Source: Megascapheus bottae
Taxonomy: Eukaryota; Chordata; Mammalia; Rodentia; Geomyidae
Length of the DNA stretch: 64,000 nt
Assembly (NCBI GenBank): GCA_024803745.1
Contig: JANJXV010000016.1
Coordinates: 44,802,763-44,866,762, forward strand
Direction of reading: 5' to 3'
Below the pieces are notes generated by a model. The model did no database searches, was not told where the DNA came from, and worked only from the letters and a program-made list of their open reading frames with translations. How positions within the stretch are numbered: position 1 is the first letter of the stretch; each line of letters starts with the position of its first letter. This document shows, piece by piece, positions 35,216 to 43,716 of this stretch. Position numbers and translations under genes: made by a program.

Positions 35216-35667
35216 ATTCAAGGTCTGGTACCAGCACACATATGTGAATGTGTGTGCATGAGGGACACACGCACGCGCACGCGCACGCCCTCTACACATG
35301 TGTAAATAAGGTCAGCTTCGCTCACCTCTAGCTGACTTTTCTTTGGGGGAGTCTGCACTTCCCGTGCCTGTCTGACCGTCTGTCCTGGACGTTCGTACCT
35401 CCACTGCCCACCTCTCCTGACGTCCTCCTCAGCATGCCACACGACGGACCGCAGCTCACCACCCTGTCTACGACGGCCCAGGCTGCCAGCCAGGAGAACG
35501 AGGTGGGGTTCAGAGGAATGGACATGGGGCCACGGCACAAACCGACCCAAGGTGAGCTGCAGAGAAGACCGGAAACTGCAAGGCGGGCACTTCAGAGCGA
35601 GCGAGCTTGAAGATGAGGTGATGCTGCCACCATGGCCCTAAGTAAAATCACCAGCATGGTAAGTGAG
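35216..35667. other. Unique sequence, no gene seen
   Basis: A short alternating ACGCGC run occurs at 35269-35288. Nothing else was recognised. Confidence 0.4.
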
Positions 35668-35844
35668 GCTCCTCCTCCCCCTCCTCCTCCTGCTCCTCCT
35701 CCTCCCCCTCCTCCTCCTCCTCTTCCTCCTCCTCCACCTCCTCCTCCTCCTCCTTTTCTTTGTCCTTCACCTTCTTGTTCTTTCTCCTCTTCCTCCTCCT
35801 CTTCCTGCTCCTCCTCTTCTTCCTCCTCCTCCTCTTCCTGCTCC

Positions 35845-35879
<35 letters not shown>

Positions 35880-35960
35880 CTCCTCCTTTTCTTTGTCCTC
35901 CACCTTCTTGTTCTTCCTCCTCCTCCTCTTTCTCTTCTCTCCCTCCTTTCTCTTCTTCCC
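35668..35960. repeat. CTC/CTT polypyrimidine array with internal duplication
   Basis: About 290 bases of CCT, CTT and CTC triplets, with a few A and G residues. A distinctive word, CCTTTTCTTTGTCC, starts at 35752 and again at 35885, with matching downstream text (CACCTTCTTGTTCTT), showing a 133-bp internal duplication. Long Pro/Ser/Leu or Glu/Lys/Arg frames are repeat translations. Confidence 0.95.
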
Positions 35961-36592
35961 CCAGCCCCCACGTTCTCTTTGAAGTTTTCCTCCACTTCCC
36001 TCTTCTTCCTCTCCGGTTGGCATCTGCCGTTCGTTCTAGGGATGGTTTGTTACACTCTTGATAAAGGAAAGCTGACTTTGCCCAGGAAGTGTGAGGCCTC
36101 AGCAAGGCCCAGGGCCTGGCCACGGCTCAGCTTGTGACCAAGGCTGCAGCCGTGTGTGTGGAGACGGCTCTGACCACCCCGCCCTGAGAGGAGGCATTTC
36201 CTCCCGCTGCAATCCCAGAACATGGAAGCAACGAGAAGATTGCAGCTGCAGTTTTGAAAAAATGTTGGCGTGTACACCACACGAGAGGACACCCATCCAC
36301 GCGTCATCTTGGCATAGATAATGGTTAAACAGATGAGTAGACGAGGGAGAAGAGATAGATCCTCGCACAAGAGCTCCAAAGCCACGGGCGCCGAGCCCGA
36401 GGAAGTAACAGGCACACCGGTTCTCTTGGGGTGCAGGTGGAGGCAGACACTTTTGTGCTCATCATGCAGGACATGGAGGGGAGAGGCAGCCACGCCAGCG
36501 AGCCTGGGCCAGCGCCCCGACCTCGCGCGTCCGCGGGGATGCCAGCCGCCTGCTGCCGTCACCCTGGGCCATGGAGGCCCTTTTCCCCAGAA
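35961..36592. other. Unique sequence, no gene seen
   Basis: GC-rich with chance-length frames and no recognised repeat. It leads into the left arm of an inverted repeat. Confidence 0.4.
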
Positions 36593-36706
36593 CAGGGCTG
36601 AGGTGCACACGTCGCCTCGTCCCTGGTCTCCTCCACACCACAGCCACGAGCTGCATGCCAGCCCAGAGCCCTGCCCTCCTGACCACCGCAGAGGCCATGC
36701 CAAACC
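36593..36706 (+). repeat. Inverted repeat, left arm
   Basis: Reverse-complement match to 38868-38989. Matching landmarks include 'gtgcacacgtcgcctcgtcc', 'cacaccacagccacgagctg', 'catgccagcccag' and 'gcagaggccatgccaaacc'. Apart from a 9-base gap (36635/38955 region) and a few substitutions the arms are nearly identical. They enclose the hexamer array. Confidence 0.93.
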
Positions 36707-36880
36707 CGGGAGGGTGAGAAGCCGTCACAGCCCCACGGCCCAACGGAGACACAAGGCCCCCGTGGAGGGTGGAGTCCGGGGAGAGGCGGATGCCTGGCAA
36801 AATGGAGCACATCTGCTGGTGGCTGGAGTGCAGTCTCGGAGGCTGTGCTCATGGGAACTGGCAGGACAGTGGGACCTGCT
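36707..36880. other. Unique spacer between inverted-repeat arm and hexamer array
   Basis: No gene or repeat recognised. It has no counterpart on the right side of the array. Confidence 0.5.
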
Positions 36881-38668
36881 CCCGCTCCAGCTCCTGCTCC
36901 TGCTCCATCTCCTGCTCCATCTCCTGCTCCAGCTCCCGCTCCTGCTCCAGCTCCTGCTCCATCTCCTGCTCCTGCTCCAGCTCCTGCTCCAGCTCCCGCT
37001 CCTGCTCCTGCTCCAGCTCCTACTCCTGCTCCATCTCCTGCTCCTGCTCCAGCTCCTGCTCCATCTCCTGCTCCATCTCCTGCTCCATCTCCTGCTCCAG
37101 CTCCTGCTCCCGCTCCTGCTCCAGCTCCTGCTCCTGCCCCCGCTCCTGCTCCAGCTCCTGCTCCATCTCCTGCTCCATCTCCTGCTCCTGCTCCATCTCC
37201 TGCTCCATCTCCTGCTCCTGCTCCGCTCCTGCTCCAGCTCCTGCTCCAGCTCCTGCTCCATCTCGTGCTCCTGCTCCATCTCCATCTCCTGCTCCATCTC
37301 CTGCTCCTGCTCCCACTCCTGCTCCAGCTCCTGCTCCTGCTCCATCTCCTGCTCCTGCTCCCGCTCCTGCTCCATCTCCTGCTCCTGCTCCATCTCCTGC
37401 TCCATCTCCTGCTCCATCTCCTGCTCCATCTCCTGCTCCAGCTCCAGCTCCTGCTCCAGCTCCTGCTCCAGCTCCTGCTCCAGCTCCTGCTCCTGCTCCA
37501 GCTCCAGCTCCTGCTCCAGCTCCTGCTCCTGCTCCAGCTCCAGCTCCTGCTCCATCTCCTGCTCCTGCTCCAGCTCCTGCTCCATCTCCTGCTCCCGCTC
37601 CTGCTCCCACTCCTGCTCCCACTCCAGCTCCAGCTCCTGCTCCAGCTCCTGCTCCATCTCCTGCTCCTGCTCCAGCTCCTGCTCTATCTCCTGCTCCATC
37701 TCCTGCTCCAGCTCCAGCTCCTGCTCCATCTCCTGCTCCATCTCCTGCTCCCGCTCCTGCTCCCGCTCCTGCTCCCACTCCAGCTCCAGCTCCAGCTCCT
37801 GCTCCATCTCCTGCTCCATCTCCTGCTCCAGCTCCTGCTCCAGCTCCAGCTCCTGCTCCAGCTCCTGCTCCATCTCCTGCTCCCGCTCCTGCTCCCACTC
37901 CTGCTCCCACTCCAGCTCCAGCTCCAGCTCCTGCTCCAGCTCCTGCTCCATCTCCTGCTCCTGCTCCAGCTCCTGCTCTATCTCCTGCTCCATCTCCTGC
38001 TCCCACTCCAGCTCCAGCTCCAGCTCCTGCTCCCGCTCCTGCTCCAGCTCCTGCTCCTGCCCCCGCTCCTGCTCCAGCTCCTGCTCCATCTCCTGCTCCA
38101 TCTCCTGCTCCTGCTCCATCTCCTGCTCCATCTCCTGCTCCTGCTCCGCTCCTGCTCCAGCTCCTGCTCCAGCTCCTGCTCCATCTCGTGCTCCTGCTCC
38201 ATCTCCTGCTCCATCTCCATCTCCTGCTCCATCTCCTGCTCCTGCTCCAGCTCCTGCTCCTGCTCCATCTCCTGCTCCAGCTCCTGCTCCTGCTCCCACT
38301 CCTGCTCCAGCTCCTGCTCCTGCTCCATCTCCTGCTCCATCTCCTGCTCCATCTCCTGCTCCATCTCCTGCTCCAGCTCCAGCTCCTGCTCCAGCTCCTG
38401 CTCCAGCTCCTGCTCCAGCTCCTGCTCCAGCTCCTGCTCCTGCTCCAGCTCCAGCTCCTGCTCCAGCTCCTGCTCCAGCTCCTGCTCCATCTCCTGCTCC
38501 AGCTCCTGCTCCATCTCCTGCTCCATCTCCTGCTCTATCTCCTGCTCCTGCTCCTGCTCCTGCTCCAGCTCCTGCTCCTGCTCCTGCTCCTGCTTCAGCT
38601 CCTGCTCCAGCTCCTGCTCCTGCTCCAGCTCCTGCTCCCACTCCTGCTCCAGCTCCTGCTCCTGCTCC
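36881..38668. repeat. NNCTCC hexamer array, about 1.78 kb (about 298 units)
   Basis: A tandem array of hexamers: mainly TGCTCC alternating with AGCTCC, ATCTCC, CGCTCC and CACTCC. Rare phase breaks (a 4-base loss near 37222-37226 and its twin near 38145-38149) switch reading frames. Higher-order copies are visible: the block 37094-37270 recurs at 38017-38193 with a 923-bp offset, sharing private variants (CCTGCCCCCGCT at 37133/38056, CTCCGCTCCT at 37221/38144, TCTCGTGCTCC near 37261/38184). Very long open frames on both strands, up to 848 codons, encode only Leu/Gln, Ala/Pro, Ser/Cys, Gly/Ala or Glu/Gln repeats and are not genes. Confidence 0.98.
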
Positions 38669-38867
38669 CTTTGAGATGCTGGGAACATGCCAGGAGAGCC
38701 ACCTCACTGCCCTGCGTTGGTCTTTAACTCCTGAATTACCCCAGGAAACACGGTCTACTGGAGACAAACAGCAGCAAACCACATGTAAAACTCAAGCGCT
38801 TTTAACACCCGCACTGGAGCCGTGCCCACGCAGAACTCACCACACTTTGTTTTATAGAGCCGGCTGA
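38669..38867. other. Unique spacer right of hexamer array
   Basis: No gene or repeat recognised. Confidence 0.4.
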
Positions 38868-38989
38868 GGTTTGGCATGGCCTCTGCGGTGGTCAGGAGGG
38901 CAGGGCGCTGGGCTGGCATGCAGCTCGTGGCTGTGGTGTGGAGTGTGGGGAGGAACCAGGGACGAGGCGACGTGTGCACCACAGCCCTG
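38868..38989 (-). repeat. Inverted repeat, right arm
   Basis: Reverse complement of 36593-36706, with a 9-base insertion relative to the left arm. Similarity stops abruptly at both ends, so only about 115-120 bases were copied. Confidence 0.93.
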
Positions 38990-39119
38990 CTTCGCCTACC
39001 GTATCTTGCTGGTGCTCTCAACAATGACCAAGCTCATCTCAAATTTGGCTTAGAAACATTGCTCTCTGGTGGTGCCTTCTATACCGGCTGCCATCTGAAA
39101 ATGAATTTTCACAGCTTAG
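38990..39119. other. Unique sequence
   Basis: No gene or repeat recognised. Confidence 0.4.
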
Positions 39120-39420
39120 TTTAAGCACCTTGGAAATGGGAGTTTGTAATGGAAGTGCTGACATGGTATGAATGCACGGCTGTAATTTATAATGTCAGCC
39201 GGTATTCCAACAGGCTCTCCAGACCCGCGCTTTGCACAAATAGGAGAGGAAGGGACCACAGTGAATTATTGTGCAATTAATCATTTGACCATGAGGGATT
39301 CATTTACTAATTAAAAACGCAAAAAGAGTAAATTGAAATAAGCAGTGACTACTAAATCACGTCTTCTGAAGCATCAGTGCCTTGTAATAAATCATGTGCA
39401 TCAATCAGGGTGGAGACTCT
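39120..39420. promoter_or_regulatory. AT-rich candidate conserved non-coding element
   Basis: A repeat-free block with many homeodomain-like TAAT/ATTA cores ('gtgcaattaatcatttgacc', 'ttactaattaaaaacgc', 'ttgtaataaatcatgtgc'). It contrasts with the GC-rich DNA before it. The role is inferred from motif density only. Confidence 0.35.
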
Positions 39421-40014
39421 GGGTACCCAGGCCACAAGCCACCCCGGCAGCCCCGAGGCGTGTGTGGATTCTTCCCACGTGTGTGCCGGAACACCGGTCC
39501 TGATACCGTTATCTATGCATAGTCATGTGTATGCGTAACGGTTTGGGGGGATTCAGATTCTCAAAAACTAAGAATGATCCAATAAAACGTGTAGTGGAAA
39601 AGCAAGGTACAGTAAAGGGGGCTATTGCTATGTGTAAGAAAAGGCACAGCATTCATACCTGATAACGTAAACCGTGATATTTATACTGCCTTGGCTTCAG
39701 AATAATACCTCCATTCCTTTGACACAGGTTAACTTCCAGGCACGTTCACCAATCCATTGAACTAAGTATTTGCCTACTTTCTTATTTCCTAAACCTTCAC
39801 ATTTGCTGAATACTTAAATCAATTACCAGGCAGCAGAGTAGGACAGATTAGAAAATCCCTCTGTTTTCATGTCATTGGAAATACCTTAGGCAGCATTTAG
39901 TGAAGCCACAGAGATGTATGTAAACAGAACGACCTGATGAAGAGGAGCCCGGGTGCTTCACCTGTAGACCTAGGAGCATCATTACTTAAAACAAATTTAA
40001 ATTGTGTTATAAAC
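39421..40014. other. Unique AT-leaning sequence, no gene seen
   Basis: Nothing recognised. It may continue the element before it. Confidence 0.35.
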
Positions 40015-40945
40015 CAATCACTAAATGGGCAAGAGAGATAAAGAGAGACTTATCAAAAGAAGAGGTTAAAATGGCAGAAAAATGAGAAAATGCTCATCAT
40101 TCATGGTCATAAAGGAAATGTAGGGCCGGGAGTTTGGCCTAGTGGTTAAAGTGCTTGCCTAGCCTGCACGAAGACCCGGGTTCGATTCCTCAGTACCACA
40201 TATATAGAAAAAAGCCAGAAGTGGTGCTGAGGCTCAAGTGATAGAGCTTTAGCCTTGAGAAAGTCCAAGGACAGGGCTCAGGCCCTGAGCTCAAGCCCAG
40301 GACTGGCAAAAAAATATAAAGGAAATGTAAATAAGAACAACCCTACGATACCACCTTATCCCAACAAGAATGGCCAAGATTTTGAACTCAGACCATGACA
40401 GATGCTGGTGGGGTTGTGGAGAAAAAGGAACCCTACTACACTGCTGGTGGGATTGTAAACTAGTTCAGCCACTCTGGAAAGCAGTGTGGAGGTTTCTTAA
40501 AGAACTGAAAATAGACCTTCCCTACGATCCCGCCATACCACTTCTGGGCATCTATCCTGAACAACATGACCCAGGATATGATAAGGACACCTGCTCAGCT
40601 ATGTTTATCTCTACACTATTCACAATAGCCAGGCGATGGAAACAATCCCAATGCAGATGAATGGACACAAAAATGTGGTATATACACACAATGGAATTCT
40701 ACATAGCCAGCAGACAAGATGAAATAATGGCAGAAGAGTGGATGAATCTAGAGCGAATCATGTTGAGTGAGACAAGTCAAGAACAAGGAACAAAAGGTGC
40801 ATGGTCTCCATATGTGGATATTAGATCCAAACAGTATAAGAGCGAGGACTCAATATTCAGCTACCCAAGAAAACAGAGATGGCCTTGGAGTTATAAACAT
40901 AACTACATAGACATAAAAATTTATAATGGGATATATACTTTATAG
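40015..40945 (+). mobile_element. LINE-1 ORF2 C-terminal end, interrupted by a SINE
   Basis: Before the SINE, 40015-40122 matches the L1 ORF2 stretch that begins 'aaatgggcaa'. After it, 40330-40942 reads in one frame into the ORF2 C-terminus. The cysteine-rich motif C-X3-C-X7-H-X4-C is intact at about 40400-40456 and is followed by the familiar 'KLVQPLWK' and 'DPAIPLLGIYP' blocks. An in-frame stop at 40658-40660 and divergent residues afterwards show a dead copy. The ORF2 protein normally provides endonuclease and reverse transcriptase; only the tail survives here. The element is 5'-truncated, and I see no matching 3' UTR downstream. Confidence 0.92.
40123..40315 (+). mobile_element. tRNA-headed dimeric SINE (IDL-Geo-like) nested in LINE-1
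   Basis: A complete copy of the same family as at 35011, with A box, B box, second monomer and A tail. The perfect 14-bp target-site duplication ATAAAGGAAATGTA lies at 40109-40122 and 40316-40329, and the L1 text resumes directly after the second copy. The SINE is therefore younger than the L1 fragment. Confidence 0.97.
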
Positions 40946-41199
40946 ACATATTTTTACATAGATCAATATGTATCTATGACATACAAACTCTCAGCTTAAT
41001 TTTAATTATGCTCTAAAATCTATGTGCCAATGATTGCATATAGAGATTCTCTTCTTGAAAACTTGTTTGTTAAACATGATATTTGTAATAGGACATAAAA
41101 ATCAATGTTAATACATCTACAATGAAACTAAAAAACGTAAAAGTTGTGTTATGTAAGTGATATACAGAGGGGCCACAGTTTCAGATGGTGAGTATCTTT
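40946..41199. other. AT-rich sequence between two LINE-1 fragments
   Basis: It may be decayed L1 or target DNA. No gene was recognised. Confidence 0.4.
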
Positions 41200-42045
41200 C
41201 TTTTTATTAATTTAATGTTATCGTCAGGGTGAGGTAAGGAGGAGTTACAATTACATAGTAAGGTACTAAGGACATTTCTTGTTGGACACTCTTAACCCCT
41301 CTCACGTTTTTCTCCCACTTTTCCTCCTCTCTTACCCTTCCCCAAATTATAAAGTTCATTTCCAGCATACTGTCTTGTGAGAATCACTGTTACACTGGTT
41401 CACACTTTGTCCTTGGTCCACCATTTTGTTATTTGCTTTCCCTTTCCTAATTCAAATATCTGTATATATAATACAGCAGGTACCAAAATCAGATACAGTG
41501 ACAACGGGGGATAAACCATGGGGGGATGGGAAATGAAAGAAAAAAGAAAACAAGTTCATATCCTACATGAAAAACAACAGCCACAAAGAAAACCTGTTGT
41601 TTCCCTGTCTTGCAGCTCATTTCACTTAGCGTCATCTTGTTTGGTGAGACGTACGTAGCTAATGAGCTACTGAGATCCTCTGCTAGGACGGTCCTAGATG
41701 TGTAACAATTATGACAAATGGGGCAAACCATGGCCTGTGCTCCTTTGGGTCTGGTTTATTTCACTTAATATGCGTTTTTCCAAGTCTTTCCATTTCCTTT
41801 CCAATGGGGCGATGTCATTCTTTCTGATGGCAGCATAGAACTCTGGTATATAAGTACATCTTCTTGATCCATTCATCCACTGAGGGGCATCTGGGTTGGT
41901 TCCATAGCTTAGCTATGGTAAATAATGATGCAGTGAACATTGTTGTGCTAGTAGCTTTAGATGGCCTTGTTCCTGGACATTTGGGTAAATGCCCGGGAGA
42001 GGGATTGCTGGGTCACAGGGGAGCTCTATGCTCTTATTAATCTAT
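41200..42045 (-). mobile_element. LINE-1 3' end (3' UTR plus ORF2 C-terminal region)
   Basis: In reverse orientation this is an L1 tail. 41200-41520 is the 3' UTR, also seen at 25945-26170. 41600-42045 is the reverse of the ORF2 end: 'ttcacttaatatgcg', then 'ccattcatccactgagg', 'tatggtaaataatgatgcag' and 'ggattgctgggtcacagggg' are the complement of standard L1 3' phrases. The copy is 5'-truncated and has many stops in the ORF2 frame. Confidence 0.85.
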
Positions 42046-42293
42046 CTGCAGAATCCCGGGGATCTGGGCTGTTTTGTGGGTGCTGGGGTGTGCGTTTGAC
42101 CCAGGAAGGCTCTGGTCAACTGCGGTAGGGGTGTACCGGGGGGATGGAATGTAATATCTGAAGACGCCCTGGAGGCCAGGGAGTAGAGATGGAACACTTT
42201 CTCTGCTATCCCTCCCTACTCTGTCCCTTCCCTTAATTTTCTTAATTTCATATGATATGCTGTGACTCTTATGAGTGCACTCTCTTTGGAGGC
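42046..42293. other. Unique sequence, no gene seen
   Basis: Nothing recognised. Confidence 0.4.
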
Positions 42294-42480
42294 TTTTATT
42301 TTGTGCCAGGCCTGGGTGCTATCCGTGAGCTTTCGAGCTCTGGTTTGCAGCTCTGCCACTTGAACCGCAGCTCCACTTCCAGCTTTTCTGGTAGTCAACT
42401 GGGAGTAAGAACTCGTGGGCTTTCCTGTCCAAGCTGGCTCCGAACCACGATGCTCAGATCTTAACCTTCTGAGTCTCGGT
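42294..42480 (-). mobile_element. B1-headed dimeric SINE, 5'-truncated
   Basis: The minus strand shows the later part of the B1 head ('gatctgagcatcgtggttcg', 'agcttggacaggaaagccca'), a linker, then the shared second monomer (GCTGGAAGTGGAGCTGCGGT, a 'caagtggcagagct' block and 'cccaggcctggc'), ending in a short T run on the plus strand. The first 30 or so bases of the head, including the pol III A box, are missing. Confidence 0.8.
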
Positions 42481-42890
42481 GACTTTTTAACAAAGAAATT
42501 GAGCACAAGTTTAACCTGAAGACAGAATGGAACTCCAGGGAGTCTAAAGTGGTGGTGCTGCAGGGTGCAGGGTGCAGGGTGCGCCTGGCTGACCGGTTCC
42601 GAGGACGTGCACTCAGGCCGCCCTTCCACAGTGGGCCACTAGGAAGACTGCGAACCGCCCCAGCCAGTGTCCTCTGCAGTGCACAGAGACTGCGCAGCAG
42701 AACATTCATGGTGGAGATGTCACCCGGCACAAAGCAGGCCAAGGCTCTCCAGGGAAACAAGCAGGTACATCCTTGAACAGAACTTTCAATGTAACTGACT
42801 TACGAAAATAAGCCTGTCCACATTGTATTCTTCTAAATTACCTATCAGAGGAGACAGAAAACGAGGCACCAACAAATAGCTCTTAAACAT
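42481..42890. other. Unique sequence, no gene seen
   Basis: Contains a short triplicate 'ggtgcagg' run at about 42559-42580. Nothing else was recognised. Confidence 0.4.
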
Positions 42891-43086
42891 AGGGCCAGAA
42901 GTTTGGCCTAGTGGTAGAGTCTTGCCTGGTGTGCACGAAGACCTGGATTCGATTCCTCGGTACCACATACATAGAAAAAAGCTGGAAGTGGTGCTGTGGC
43001 TCAAGTGGTAGAGCTCTAGCCTTGAGAAAGTCCAAGGACAGTGCTCAGGCCCTGACTTCAAGGCCCAGGACTAGCAAAAAATAGAG
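42891..43086 (+). mobile_element. tRNA-headed dimeric SINE (IDL-Geo-like)
   Basis: Full-length: head GGGCCAGAAGTTTGGCCTAG, with a base or two lost in the A-box area, B box 'gattcgattcc', second monomer 'gtggctcaagtggtagagct' and the 'ccttgagaaagtccaagg' block, then an A tail. No convincing target-site duplication was seen. Confidence 0.9.
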
Positions 43087-43135
43087 GTGTATTAGAGCTA
43101 TTCTCTCCTAATTCTACCCACTAATATTTGCTTAT

Positions 43136-43356
43136 TCTTTTTTTAAAATGTGGGTTGGTCCTTGAGTTTGAGCACTTTTGCTCAAGGCTAGTGCTCTACC
43201 ACTTGAGCCACAGCTCCACTTTCAGCTTTTTAAAAAATACTTCATTGCAAGTCAGTGTCTCACAGACTTTGCTGCCTGGACTGGCTTTAAACCATGACCC
43301 TCAGCCTCAGCCTCTTGTGTGGCTAGGACGACAGAGGTGAGCCAGTGGGATCAGCC
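43136..43356 (-). mobile_element. B1-headed dimeric SINE
   Basis: Minus strand: a B1-type head (complement of 'gtggctaggacgacagaggt' and 'ctggactggctttaaaccat'), an AT-rich linker, then the shared second monomer (complement of 'gctctaccacttgagccaca'). The tail is a T-rich run at 43137-43148 on the plus strand. It lies 50 bases from the SINE at 42891, in opposite orientation. Confidence 0.82.
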
Positions 43357-43716
43357 TTGCTTCCTGTTTTAGTCCTGTTTCCACCGAAGAAAACACAATT
43401 GCAGGTGCGATCCTCAGCGAGTAGGATTTTTATCTTCTTTGTTCCCTAGTTGCTTCACAAGCACGTAGAGAAACACCTTGACAAATACTTGTCACATTGG
43501 TTCTCTTCTTTTTCTCCCTTGTTGGAGCCTTCAGTAATGGCACCTGCACCTCCTTTCACCCCTGAAGGCTCACTGGTGGGGTAAAAGCAAATGACTCCCA
43601 AGTCTCTGGGTTCCTGCAGCTCAGATTCCTGTGAGCATTGACGTTGTCTGAGGACTGTCGCGGTGAGAAAGATCGAATTGTCCTCATGGTGGAATTTCTT
43701 CAAGCATTGTGCATCC
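43357..43716. other. Unique sequence left of the large minisatellite
   Basis: No gene recognised. Minus-strand open frames from the minisatellite run into this segment and stop at about 43455-43700. Confidence 0.4.

Noticed and set aside
36321..38867. 848-codon plus-strand and 685-codon minus-strand open frames
   Set aside because: They lie mostly in the NNCTCC hexamer array. Composition switches (Leu/Gln, Ser/Cys, Ala/Pro) follow repeat phase breaks, not protein structure.
22711..43086. Functional tRNA genes
   Set aside because: The A- and B-box-bearing segments are SINE heads followed by a second monomer and A tail, with target-site duplications. They do not fold as complete tRNAs with an acceptor stem.
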